64,000 bases of DNA, from contig JAVTIF010000004.1 of NCBI GenBank assembly GCA_032158265.1, positions 1,922,001-1,986,000 on the forward strand. The letters are read 5' to 3'. A program made the position numbers and the translations under genes. Position 1 is the stretch's first letter, and the number at the start of each line of letters is the position of its first letter. This DNA is from Bacidia rubella. Taxonomy: Eukaryota > Ascomycota > Lecanoromycetes > Lecanorales > Ramalinaceae. The notes under the pieces were generated by a model. It had not been told where the DNA came from, searched no databases, and was given only the letters and a program-made list of their open reading frames with translations. This document shows, piece by piece, positions 11,292 through 22,088 of this stretch.

Positions 11292-14200
11292 TCATTCTTC
11301 AGGAACGTCTTTCATCGCTTCATCATCCTCTGCGGTGGCACATTGGTCCCTTAGACGTCTAGCCCGTTCGTAGTACTCGTCCGCTTGCCTGGGCCTTCCA
11401 CTAGCCGTGTACAAATCTCCCAGGTTCTCTACGCTAAGAATTGTATTTGAGTGCGTCTCCCCAAAGACATCCTCATTCGACTTCAGAACCCGGACCTGCA
11501 ACTCTTCGGCTTTATTCCATTGCTCAAGATGCATCAGTAGCAGTGCCATAGCAGCCATACTATGTAGTGTCTGTGGATGATCTTGGCCCAACACTCTGAT
11601 ATTACCCTGCAGTACTTGTGATTGTATTTGTTTGGTTTCTGATATTTGGCTTGGTTGCAACAGACCTGTGCAAGGTTGGCCATACTGATCAAGGTGGAGG
11701 GATCATCGGGGCCAAGAGCTTCCTTTTTGGAATTGACAAGCATATGGTACTTTGTTTCTGCTTTCGCCCACCGTTCTTGAGCTGAGAATATGGTTACCAG
11801 CTGGGTTATGCTGTCGATCGTGTGTGGATGCTGGGTACCGAGTACCCTTTTTCGCATCCTAAGCACATGAGATGCCCATCTCTCCGCTTGCTTCCATCGT
11901 TTCATTTGAATATACGCATATGCCAAATTACCCAAACTAGTGAGCGTCCTTGGATGTTCCTTGCCTATGCTCTTGCACATGAGGTTCCTGACTCTGTGGT
12001 GTAACCTGATGCCTTCTGTCCATTTCTCCTGGCTGATGTAAAGGCTCGCGAGATCGGCTGTGTACCCAAGCGTATTTGGGTGCTTGTTTCCTCGGATTTT
12101 CTGACTCAGCGTCATTGCTTTCACCTGAAGCTGTTCAGCTTCTTGCCATCGCTCTTGACCAGCATAACAAGATGCAATATCCGACATGGACGCTAGGACC
12201 GTTACGTGCTCATCACCGAACGATCTTACTCTTTCATTCAGCACTTCCACCCGTAGGGTTTCAGCATCCTTCCATTGTTGCAAATCTTCAAAGTAGTTTG
12301 CTACGCATGATTTGCTGGCCATTGTGGCGTAATGGTCTTCTCCAAGCACGCGTTTCCGTGTTTCTAACACTGAAAAATGCAGTTTTCCAGCTTCCTCCCA
12401 ATTTCCTTGGCCCACCTTGATCTGTGCAAGATTGGACAAGCTGTCCAGCGTTTCTGGGTGATCGCGTCCTACTGTATTGCCATACGCGTTGAAGGCGTGG
12501 TTCTCTAGTTTCTCTGCTTCGTCCCATCTTCCCTGCTGTGTAAGGATATGTGCCATGAGATGGATACTCTGAATGGAGCGTAAATTATCAAGGCCTAAGA
12601 GATTCAGACATTTTTGCATCACGAACTCAGAAAGTCGTTCAGCCTCTCTGAAATTACCTTGGTCTTTTAGTGTGACCGCTAGATTGGTAATACTTGCTAG
12701 GGTGTTGGGATTGTCTGTTCCTAACGCCCTTGATGCTGTCTCCATTACTTGCTTATCTAGCAAAACAGCTTGTTGAAGCTGTCCTTGATTCGCATAGATG
12801 CCCGACAGCACTCCTTGCAAGAAAAGCGGTATCATATGGAGCTTGCCAAAAACGCTCTCCGTATCTTTAATTTCCTTTCTATAATGATCGGCGGTACGCT
12901 CCCATTGATGATAGAAGCGATAGTCAGCAGCAAAATTGATCACAGCTAGACGGCCACTGGAAAAGAGGTCACCAAATTTTCCCTCTTGAAACTCAGCCAG
13001 GGTCCTCAAGAGTGAGTCGATATGCCGGCCTAACTCCTCGACTTTGGTCGCATTGCTATTCAATACGTTGGAAGATGCTCCATCATTCCTGCGCGTCCCG
13101 AAGCCAACCTTATAGCAGAAGGCAAGCTGGAGAGCTGCTCTACCGGAGGCAGTCTTGTCAAAGGCCTTAGACTCTGGATCGGAAGTCTTGTTCTGGAGAC
13201 AATGGAAAATATGAGATCGTAATCTAAAGTCAGCCTGGTATAGTCGGTAAATTGACGGGAATAGCTGTACAAACATCAGCCAATCTGGGCTTCTACCCAT
13301 GGTTCAATGGGACAACATTACCGGTAAATCATTTTTCAATGTACGATGGTCGATTTTTGATGCACTCGAAGACATCTTTGTAGGATGTCTAATGGAAAGT
13401 GAGAATGATAGAGCAATAGCTTAACGGCAAACTTCACCTTGTCGGCGCTAGACACGATATTAATTGTTCAAAATCCAGACTACGCTCTTGTGGATTGAGA
13501 GCAAGTGTAAGCTGAAAGAAGTGATGAAGATTGCCCTGTGACTTCTCACGGATCCTGCTAGTTCCTTTTGTATGCGATTGTGCAAAGGCGAGCGCTGATC
13601 CTATGCCCGCCGAGCCGATGCCGGTAAAGAACTCCTGCTGTTTGTCGTCGAAAGTATTGTAAAACAAGAGCCATACGCAAAGCATACCGAACGAAAGATA
13701 TCCATTCTTGCTGCATCTGATATTCTGAAACCTCGATGATGCCACTCAGGAGCATCCCATGGTTTACTTCTTGGCATGAAGATGAGCCCATCAGTTACAT
13801 TCAAGGTAGAATAACCAAAGTCTGTCATTTTTGCAACATACCCACCTCCTTCATTCTTGAATACGAGGACATTGTCTGGTTTAATATCTCCGTGGATAAT
13901 GTCTGGTTTCGTTCAGGCTTAGCACCTTGATAATGAGTAAATAGAGGCACAATCTGCTTACGACAAGAGTGCATAAACACGATCGCTGCTGCTATATCTG
14001 CACATATGTTAATTCGGTCCTTCCACGTTAGACTTTTGCCTGCGTCCGTATTGAGAAACCTCCTAAGATCTCCATGTAAAGCCTTCTCAAACACCAAGAC
14101 TGGCCACACTCCCTCATCTGTTAACGAAGTATCCCAACATACGCCCTCAAGTCGAACGATATTTGGATGTGATCGGATGGAGGGATGCCCCAAGATAGAG

Positions 14201-14529
14201 ACTTCACATATCAGGGCCTGATAATTGCTACTCTCATCTGCATCCGACCAGCGAAATCGCTTGAAGACAAAGCTGGTTTGAAGATCGATGTAGAGTTGGC
14301 GGATCTCAGCTGTCGCACCCTCACCGACGGTCTCCAAAGCTGGCTGCCACTGAATAGGAATAATATCGATATCCGACTCTTGAATTGTTGTGAGGAAAGA
14401 GAGGAAGGCTTGATGGGATGGATTGCACTGCGATGAGAGATCACTGGGTATCGCGCTATAGTATAATCTATTGGACCTGGTAAATGACAACAGAGGCGAT
14501 TGCTCAGCTACTGTAGATCGGTCAGCCAT
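11292..14529 (-). CDS. Protein kinase - tetratricopeptide (KLC-type TPR) fusion protein, two probable frame breaks
   Basis: Exons: 13962-14529, 13438-13902, 13345-13388, 11292-13284. The 59-, 49- and 60-nt introns join in phase to about 1,023 residues if two missing bases are allowed. N-terminal kinase domain: Lys in FVFKRF, HGDIKPDN catalytic loop, DFGYS, APEW. Then an A-x-LAFCYKxGFG helix segment, and about nine 42-residue kinesin-light-chain-like TPRs (LGxDHPxTL ... QGxWxEAExL). This architecture is common in ascomycete signalling or NLR-like proteins. Breaks: SFGMLCVW requires one more T at the A3 run 13694-13696, and the last two TPRs lie in different frames, shifted near 11639. Restoring one base there gives exactly 42 residues between repeats. 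A 59-nt intron (GTCTGT...CTGCAG) could also bridge the second break but would delete half a repeat. ATG 14529 is preferred over the ORF start 27 nt upstream. Confidence 0.75.
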
Positions 14530-15508
14530 GATCTTTATATTTTTGGAGTTTGGCAAGGTTTGATAGAGCCCAGATTATCAGTAATATGTGAAGCCGGGCG
14601 TGCAGTTCCAAAAACTTGCCCAATATAATGAAGTATGCGGCGTGTTCTTTGGTGGTGCCCATGCTAAGGAAGACTCTGCGCCCAAAAGCAGGCGCTGTCT
14701 CTGCCACCGCTTCACCCCCACCTCGTTTCCCCCCAACCCCCATCGGGACTCGCCTGTGTCCGAGCAGCCCCTTCAGCACCCCTCACAGATGGCAGACATG
14801 CCTTAGCGCCCGCACAGTACCATTGCTTACGGCGTCGATCAAAGTCATCTAGGTCAATCCCAAGTTTCAGGTGCCCTTAATCGACTTCTTATCTGTCCTG
14901 CTGCATTTTTGCTTGTATCAACACACGAAAGTTAAAGCACTCCTAATCAGATTTTCCTCCCTGCAAATCGGGCCTCTCTGGGGAATGCCTGCCGTTAAAC
15001 ATGTTTTAGAAACCAGAAATTAGGGGTGAGTAAAGGTAGAGTGTGGAAGAAGCATTATTTTGAAGATGAAAACAAGGTCGACCAAAGGTCCGGTAACCTG
15101 AGACATACATGTATGCATAACAAAACAAAGGTACCATAAACGACCGAGTATCGCCATTAAAGACATTAAGTAATCAGATTCGCATTGCAGGAAGTGGTCC
15201 TAATTTAGCGGCACCTCACATCAAGCTCCCGATGTCTCACAGTCATGCAATGAGCTGTTCCTTTTGCAATAGCTGAGGCCTTACATAATGCGACAAGCTA
15301 TCTGACATCCCGACGAGATATGCATTCCGCCTTCATGGCGGTATGTCGTTATGTCGTGAAGCTGCACGCCGCTATGTGAAATATGATTGTGTTTTGAAGT
15401 CCCTATCTGAAGCGGAGATGGTAAGCCCGTAATCAAGCGAAGAAATTCGACAAATTGCGAACACTCACCTCGTGTCTGTTGTTACCAGCAGAACAGCCCG
15501 CATCTTCT
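14530..15508. other. Intergenic region, about 1 kb, no gene seen
   Basis: Promoter side of the kinase-TPR gene and 3' flank of the 15.5 kb F-box-like gene. Overlapping plus-strand ORFs at 14588-14852 are short, proline-rich and without support. Confidence 0.45.
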
Positions 15509-16249
15509 TTAGTCCAGCTTCTGTGATGTTCCATACATCTTCTCTATCATGTTGTGCCATTCATGCCATTCATCCAGTATTTCAGACGGAGTTTTCCTGT
15601 GACTTCGTTGAACTGCACGCGCAGTTCGCTTCTCCTGCTTCATCTTCTCGTCTATCTGCGCAGTAGACAGCACCAAAAACATGTCTTGCGAATTTTTCTC
15701 ACTGGCAAGTGTAAACCATGCGCATCTTTTCCGGAGCTCAGTGCAAGCCACAAAAGTAGCCACCTCTTGAGTGCGAAGATCCCTATAATTTACATCTACC
15801 GAGTCAAATATATCACGAGAAAGGTTCCTCCTGAAGCTCGAGCATATTGAGTAATCCCAGGAGGAAGGGTACGGAGTCCCTTTCCTTGTGAAGAGTTCTG
15901 GAAGGGTCAACATGCGAAAAGGCTGAGTCGGACACATCTGACGCAAAATCCATGAGGGAAAGTGTTCTGGAATACTGTCTAAGCTGGAAAGACATTCTAG
16001 GAGCTCAAGAAGATATCGCCTCGATTCTGCACGGGGAGGGTATGGGCTTGTATTTGGATGAATCAACCACGGTGGCCTTTTGATACTGTTCACGATCGAC
16101 GAGAGTCGTTCCTTTAGGATGGGCATCGCCAATGATTCAAAGTGGTAATTGGTGAGACTCAAGGCGAGTAAGTCTTTGCAGTACTCATATTCAGCTGTGT
16201 AAAGCTGTCCAACAACTCCCAGTTGAAGCTCTGTCGCCAATTGATCCAT
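15509..16249 (-). CDS. F-box-like protein, divergent pair member (246 aa)
   Basis: The ORF is open from 16414, but ATG 16249 begins MDQLATELQLGVVGQLY, an F-box-like N-terminus followed by DLLALSLTNYHFESLAMPIL, typical of fungal F-box proteins (LxLxxTNxxFxxLA). Starting there gives 246 residues. The middle has PSWILRQMCPTQPF, which aligns with QRWILRKTAPYQPV of the plus-strand gene at 16781, so the two are diverged paralogues in head-to-head orientation. The C-terminal 60 residues are basic and charged. A ubiquitin-ligase adaptor role is likely by family but not shown. Confidence 0.65.
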   Translation of the reverse strand: MDQLATELQLGVVGQLYTAEYEYCKDLLALSLTNYHFESLAMPILKERLSSIVNSIKRPPWLIHPNTSPYPPRAESRRYLLELLECLSSLDSIPEHFPSWILRQMCPTQPFRMLTLPELFTRKGTPYPSSWDYSICSSFRRNLSRDIFDSVDVNYRDLRTQEVATFVACTELRKRCAWFTLASEKNSQDMFLVLSTAQIDEKMKQEKRTARAVQRSHRKTPSEILDEWHEWHNMIEKMYGTSQKLD

Positions 16250-16780
16250 GTTTGATGGTGGATAGGTTCGAGGTGGTGATACAATACGTGTTGAATGTAA
16301 GATTTGACGTCCTACTGGAGGGGATGTGGATGACTCATCGCCACTTTTCGATGACACTGGAATGTATGACTGCCACCCAACATGTGGTTGCTTAGTCCTG
16401 CTCACAACCGTCATCGCTTAACATGCTGTGATGATGGTGCGGAGGGTAGAAAAGACGTACGACCATGGTACTAGAGTGTTGTACGACGATGCTCACATAT
16501 ACCAAGAGGCGGAATCACAATTGTTCGGTACGTATAATTAGCATCATAGCTCAAAGCAGATTATAACACCCTCATATCTCCCATGAGAGTTACACAACCT
16601 TTCCTCATCAGTACTATGCTTCTAGCTTGATGATACCTTCCAGTCACACAAAAGATGGTCTTACACTTCTCCACCGTAACATATAATGATCAAGCACCTC
16701 CCAGAACCCTATAATGAGACCTGTCTCTACAGGTTGAGTACTCTACAGTAACATACAATAGCAATCCCTCAAAGGCCACC
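16250..16780. other. Shared divergent promoter region of two F-box-like paralogues
   Basis: About 530 nt between the start codons of two divergently transcribed paralogues. Candidate TATA-like elements (TATAATGA near 16681 and 16710) precede the plus-strand gene, and its start has a good ACCATG context. Elements shared by both genes cannot be established by eye. Confidence 0.35.
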
Positions 16781-17417
16781 ATGAACAAACTACCTACAGA
16801 AATTCACCGACAGATCATCAAGGAGGTCAATATAGTCTCGCAAGCCTACCACTGGGGACGATGTCGGCGATATTCGCTCGAAGGACTAGAGGACCTTTTT
16901 CACCTGTCGCTGACCTCCAAGTACTTCTACGACCTAGCTAGGAGGAGGGTGATATCATACCTCGATCAAGTCATGAGAAACGTACTATTCCCCCCCCTGG
17001 ACGATGCTTACAGACCTCGAATTGTCCAAAGAGCTCGACCTCGAAGACCTAGAGTTTCATCTCGCTAGCATGGCACTATATTCCAAAAGCTTTCAACGGT
17101 GGATTCTCCGCAAGACTGCGCCGTACCAACCTGTTTGCTTCCATTCGAGTTCCTTGAGCGTGGATCTCTGTCAATACTGGGAACTTCTCCGGACATCTCT
17201 AGGTGCTAAAAGGTATGCGGTGCCAGAGCTCTATTCAATGCCTGCTCGCAATTCGGTGAGAAACCTCGGTGGTATCAAAGAGCTGCGTCCTGGCCACCTC
17301 GTCAGCCGAACGATTGCAACTTGCTTGAAATTGAATATCATGAGTGAGAACATCAAGGTAATATACATTTGGGACACAGGATGCGTCATTGTGTCGCCCA
17401 TGGAGAGTTTGAAATAA
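16781..17417 (+). pseudogene. F-box-like paralogue broken in a C8 run
   Basis: ATG 16781 (context CCACCATG) starts MNKLPTEIHRQIIKEV with FHLSLTSKYFYDLA after it, the F-box-like N-terminus. The frame runs to 17068, but from the C8 homopolymer at 16990-16997 onward the family-like sequence continues in the +2 frame to the stop at 17417 (SFQRWILRKTAPYQP, then PGHLVSRTIATCLKL). With seven C's the two parts would be continuous and give PPW at the junction, as in the paralogue at 15509-16249. Either a one-base insertion has disabled the gene, or the homopolymer length is wrong in the assembly. I checked short-intron explanations and none fits the phase. Confidence 0.65.
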
Positions 17418-18056
17418 TTTACATAGAATTTTGCCGGAAAAAAGGTTGGGAGACAAAGATTTAGCAAGCACACTCATGCACGAATCAAAGATTTGATTTC
17501 AGTCTGACCTCCTTGTCAGTGAAGAAAGCATGAAAAGCGAGATACTCTCTTCTCTATTGATGAAAACGGGAAAGAATCGGCAACTGTTCTTCCAGATATG
17601 AGCCATATTGCCTCAGTTGATAAAATAAGATCAAAGTTCTGTCTTAGACGCTCAGATTCTTTACATAGTGCTGATTAGTCCACATTTGGGCGACCTTGAA
17701 CAAAGAGACTGTCAATGCGCTTAGGCTAAATTTAAAGGTAACAAGCAAATAAAGTGTACAAGTACTTGTGTTTGACGATGAATTACATTTGCAGGCTCAT
17801 GGAGAGCTGCATGCTCGACTCGCCAGATCCGTGCTGCATGTAATTACATCTCCGCCGACAACTACTTTCCTCTTTTCCTAACCAACCTTCCCAACCTTCC
17901 CAACACTTCCACTTTCTCGGCATTGTCTAGCATTGGCAACGGATTGTTGGAGATTTAGGTTTCAAAGCACTTGTTGGGTCGAGAAAGATTGTGCATACGA
18001 AGGCGCCACTGGGGATCATCGGTCAATCTAGTATCGCTTGACCCAATCTGTAGCGA
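17418..18056. other. Intergenic, no gene; short CCAACCTTCC direct repeat
   Basis: No supported ORF. A pyrimidine-rich stretch near 17880-17910 has CCAACCTTCC in tandem. This is the convergent spacer between the 16.8 kb and 18.1 kb genes. Confidence 0.4.
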
Positions 18057-19076
18057 TCATGCCCTACCGTGGCTTTTCCAATCGCGATCCAGACTTCTTG
18101 TATCCATTGCAACTCGAGTCCCCCCTACATCCGTTCCTGGTACTGATTCTGCCAAATTCTTGAAGTGTGGATTTGTTGACGTGAGAAGGTGATACATTTC
18201 TAAAAGGCTCCTAGCTTTGAGAGCCAGCGCGTCGGAACCTACTCCGTGACGGCGGACCGCGTGCAAGAATTTTGACATCCTTTGGAAGAAGACATAATGC
18301 TCAGATCTCATGACATGAGGATCCGATAGTGGGACAGCGTCCAGCTTCGGTCTAGACTGATACGAAAAACACTGGGCTTTGTCAGCGTTTTGCGAGCTAT
18401 TGCTATACGGAAAAGCCAATATGTGCGGTTGAATTAGAAAGTATCGGCGCCATTGATCGAGCAGCTGCGAACTCTCTGACATGTTGTTGGACTGCACTAT
18501 TTGCACTGACAGTTGCTCAACATTCTTCTGGCAATGCAATAGTACAGCGTCTAGGGGCGTGGATGAGGCGCTCAAAGGCGAGTAAAATACCCCATGATGA
18601 TACTCTACCCCACAAGCTGCCATAGGTTCTGAAACGCCGATCTCAAGAGTCAAGCACTTCAAGCGGTATTGCTTCGTTGAGAGGAAGCACATGAATTCGG
18701 CTGGAAATGATTGGTATTCTTCGTGAAAGGCTAGCTTGATGTAGCTCATCCTGTCGATGTGCTTGCGGCAATATCCGTATTTCATCCACCGCCAGAAAGG
18801 GTCCAGAGAGGTCTTGGGGAAGAAAGTGGAGACATTTCGACCATACAGAGCCAATAGTCCCTCCGTATATACTTGTCGACAGGATTGAAGCACGGCTGGG
18901 TAGAACCCGTGATGCTGTTCAGTAGAGGGCAAGCGTCGCTTGACTCGTAATGGAGCAGGTACACGTCTTACTGCTTGCTTGTTCTGGGGTTCGATGTTTT
19001 TACTGTTGTTGACAAGTAGATGGCGATAGATGAGGTCCCGTAGCTCTAGTGGCAGGTTCAAAAAGCTAGTAGTCAT
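18057..19076 (-). CDS. F-box-like / LPxELR domain protein (339 aa)
   Basis: Single-exon frame of 339 residues from ATG 19076; the ORF opens 33 codons earlier, but this ATG starts MTTSFLNLPLELRDLIYRHLL, the canonical beginning of this family. Next comes PAVLQSCRQVYTEGLLALYG, the second conserved segment. A third, AVLLHCQKNVEQLSVQIV then LLDQWRRYFLIQPHIL, is shared with the 9.8 kb gene and with the fragment at 19608-19889. Function: probable substrate-recognition subunit of an SCF-type E3 ligase, by family only. The coding composition is balanced, without the C-to-G skew seen in several genes further right. Confidence 0.7.
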   Translation of the reverse strand: MTTSFLNLPLELRDLIYRHLLVNNSKNIEPQNKQAVRRVPAPLRVKRRLPSTEQHHGFYPAVLQSCRQVYTEGLLALYGRNVSTFFPKTSLDPFWRWMKYGYCRKHIDRMSYIKLAFHEEYQSFPAEFMCFLSTKQYRLKCLTLEIGVSEPMAACGVEYHHGVFYSPLSASSTPLDAVLLHCQKNVEQLSVQIVQSNNMSESSQLLDQWRRYFLIQPHILAFPYSNSSQNADKAQCFSYQSRPKLDAVPLSDPHVMRSEHYVFFQRMSKFLHAVRRHGVGSDALALKARSLLEMYHLLTSTNPHFKNLAESVPGTDVGGTRVAMDTRSLDRDWKSHGRA

Positions 19077-19607
19077 TGTAGTATTTCCTTGAAGATGATC
19101 AGGTCGCGAATAGCCAAAATCTGTTCTGTGTTGGATGAAGACCGCAGGCATATGATTGCTGCTCAATATTCCCAAAGACTGTTAATCTCTCAATAATTGT
19201 GATAGCTGTCAGGTTTGGGAACAATAAGGCTGACGTTGACAATGTTGCACAAAGGCCTACGGTGGTCGCACAGTCAACAGAAAAAGAGCAAATTGCGGGT
19301 TGACACGGGATTGCACCACATAATTCAAGTCTCGTGACTCCACACCATGATTGCAAGTGTCGAGACTGCCGGTGTAGGCTGAACAACATTCCTTGAGGAT
19401 ACGAACGCGACTTCGGAAGAAGCAATTATTGCGCTCACATTTGCTTGCCAGACCCCAATGTCCCGAACTTTGATTGGGTGTTGCTCTTTGGACCATGTTG
19501 TCAAACATTATTGTCGTCTTTGAGTAGGGTCTTGCACTCTGCAACCGTAGCTCTATGGAACTGTGAATGATGGACATATTGATAAAAGCGGCATGTTCAC
19601 TGAGGAA
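19077..19607. other. Intergenic, no gene seen
   Basis: Upstream region of the 18.1 kb gene. Two overlapping minus-strand ORFs (19099-19425 and 19257-19577) have no recognisable content. Confidence 0.4.
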
Positions 19608-19889
19608 TTACATTTCCTCCTCTCTTCTGACAAGCAGATGTAGCACAACATCCGTGTCAAGACTTTCGAGACGTACGAGCTGATATTCACGATTGTCGTG
19701 ACTGTTGACCCAAAAATGAGATCTAGGGTCCATTGACGTTGTTTCGTGCACAGAGTATCGGCGCCATCGATCACGATGCATCTCGGTGTCCGCTGTATGG
19801 GCTTGCTTGTTATTTGGAATCACAAGCTTCCGGACGGGCTTTTGGTACAATAGAAGTGCAGCGTGCAGAAGAGTCCACATTAGGATCAA
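19608..19889 (-). pseudogene. Relic of an F-box-like paralogue (C-terminal part)
   Basis: A 93-codon fragment reads HAALLLYQKPVRKLVIPNN followed by RDRWRRYSVHET. The order and spacing match the third conserved segment of the 18.1 kb gene (AVLLHCQKNVEQLSVQIV ... DQWRRYFLIQ) and of the 9.8 kb gene (AMLLWLGAVEQMVLVLP ... NWLRFFNL). No F-box-like N-terminus is found upstream within 1 kb, so I take it for a truncated duplicate next to its parent. The similarity is short and judged by eye. Confidence 0.4.
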
Positions 19890-20846
19890 AGGCTGTTAAA
19901 GCAAATGTTCATGGTAGCGTGTGCATTCTTGCATGGACCTCGATCAGAATGGCTCTATGAATATGGTGATATCAACGGTAATACGATTTTGAGAACATTC
20001 TTTGGCGCATATGTCGGAGTATACATACGCAAAGAATGACTTCTCGGAGCCAGCGTTCGCTTATTTTATATACTGCCTCTTGGATAGATGTGTATGTGCG
20101 TAGCCATGCCGGTAAGGCGTTAAAAAACTGTCAAGATTGGTGCAGGATTGGGAGATAAAGGTGTTACGGCAACAGACAAGTAGCAGATGTTAACCGTGGA
20201 CCAAGCACGAGGTCCTTGACGCTGAATAACGAGACTGAGATACAATTGTCGTTGTAGTAACCCCCTTGCTATTTGGAGGCTGTCTAGGACGAGGCGGACC
20301 CGCTTGCTTGATCTGTAGTTGCGCATCAGTAGCATTGACGAGGAAGTGGTGTTAGATTTCCTGCCTCACCTCACAGAGGAAGGCCACAAGAGAAAACGCT
20401 GTAATAGCTCTGAGAAGTCTGTGTTGGCTCCTCCGGGGATCAGCAGATCTTTCACAGACAGGAAAGGTTCTAATAAAATTTAGACTGACCTTTTGATACT
20501 TCGATCTCTGCACGAGGTGACACGACAATCAGCGACATTCCTCCAACGAATGTAAAATGGAATATTACAAGATGTGAAAAAATCAACCGAGAAGCGCAGA
20601 TCACCCCAGGGCCTCCTGCTCAATTAAAGATCCCAATTCGTGCCCTTCTCAACAACATTGAGCTAGAAAAAGGCTAATCTTGAGAGTGACATGTGTAGAA
20701 AAGGCGACCAAAGGGAAGGTGAATCCAAGCTTCAAATTAAAGCTAGATGAGAGCTGTGCTATTGCCGGCCCTAAGTGCTACAAGGTAAATGCCCTTTGAT
20801 ATCAGTTCTTCTGTGCTACCGCAGTATCCAACAGCATCGGAAGGCT
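19890..20846. other. Intergenic, no supported gene
   Basis: About 950 nt of unassigned sequence at the end of the F-box-rich block and 3' of the small secreted protein gene. Only short ORFs without motifs. Confidence 0.4.
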
Positions 20847-21423
20847 TCAGGAGATCTCTGTGGATGCAACCTCCCCACCCTCAGTCTTGTTCTCACCCTC
20901 TTCTGTAACCAGTACTTGACCATCACCCCCATTTCCACTTCTGATCATCACCCCCATTTTGAAGTCTCGGCGATTCCAATTTCCGCTAAAGTCCACATTG
21001 AACATGTTTGGAAAAGTGCGAGGATACTTGCTCCAAAACTCTATCTTCCCCGTATAGTCAGGATACCGGTTGACTCGGCACACGAGCGGTTCGTCGCGAT
21101 CGAAATGCCCTGTGCATTGCCGAATTTGTATGTGGTTTCCGTCGAAGCTGTCTGCGCATATTCTTTTGCCGGTAACGTCGTAGAATCCGGTGAGCTGAAA
21201 GGTAGTCAGATGGCTGTCAGATGCTGTGCGGTAAGTAGGATGTAGGAGTGCTTGCCCTGATCTCCTTGAACATTGCGAACTGGATGTCGAAATCGATGGC
21301 CCCTGGAGGTGTGGGAAAACAAAGACCGTTGGAATCGAGTATGTCAGTCTGGACGTGTGAACATAGCGTGGATAATATGAAGCAAGAGAGAGCAATGTAA
21401 AAAATCGTTTTAGGACTCTGCAT
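20847..21423 (-). CDS. Small secreted protein with four mature cysteines (171 aa)
   Basis: Exons 21256-21423 and 20847-21194 join in phase to 171 residues. The 61-nt intron would use a GC donor (AGG|GCAAGC) and a TTTCAG acceptor. The N-terminus MQSPKTIFYIALSCFILSTLC is a clear signal peptide. The mature part has four cysteines (about residues 35, 69, 83 and 95), enough for two disulphides, a YDVTGKR segment and a Glu/Gly-rich tail. I do not recognise the fold. Size, signal peptide and cysteines fit the broad class of fungal apoplastic small secreted proteins; a host-related role is only a possibility. The start at 21423 is chosen because the ORF's upstream ATG at 21537 would put the signal peptide internally. 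Confidence 0.6.
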
Positions 21424-22088
21424 CTTGTTGGACGTCTGACTTGACAGTGTGATGATGTAAGAAAAGGACAAGAAGGAGGCCACAAAGCTAATGCCCCAAG
21501 TCACGCAGATCCATTCGAGATAGGAACTTGCAGCCATGTCTGGCTTTATACCTAGCTCATTGCCATTTAGTGTGGCTCAGCAGATCCAAAAATGGCTGAA
21601 CTCCTGAAGTTGGCGACTACCGCAAGACATCGCATTGACCAAGCCTGATACGCGAGATCGAGTGCTAATTCTCGTGTTACACGATCTCGCTGACATTGTA
21701 AACACAATCAAAGAACGGTTAGACGGGGCCAGGCACACAGTGTTTTGAATCTCTCGTTGCCTCGGGCATAGATGTGCGGCGCTCAGGGCTTACTCAAGTC
21801 CCAGCTATCACAAATTGAGATATGAAATATTTGCATGCCCGTTGCTTCCGCAGGTATGATGAAAACCATAACACTACCACAGAGACCACCAGGAGCACAA
21901 ACGGTAGAGGATGTAAAGATAGACCAAAGGAACGCCAAATCTGCGCGAAGTCCTCGAAAAGTCTTGGCTGTTCAGTACAAATGACGTCACAACCGTTCAC
22001 CCAATGCGATCAATCCTGACGATCAAATAGTTCCAGTCATTCTATTGACCCACGAATTCAAGTCCGAACCCCCAGACCACCATACAAG
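21424..22088. other. Divergent intergenic region, no gene seen
   Basis: Lies between the divergent small secreted protein gene and the isochorismatase-type gene; contains both promoters. Short ORFs at 21794-22019 are unsupported. Confidence 0.45.

Noticed and set aside
11045..11362. Plus-strand ORF of 105 codons
   Set aside because: Overlaps the 3' coding end of the kinase-TPR gene on the other strand; no domain or leader.
13304..13306. TGA between the kinase and TPR parts, at first read as a nonsense mutation
   Set aside because: A 60-nt intron (13285-13344, GTACAT donor, CCCAG acceptor) removes it and keeps the frame.
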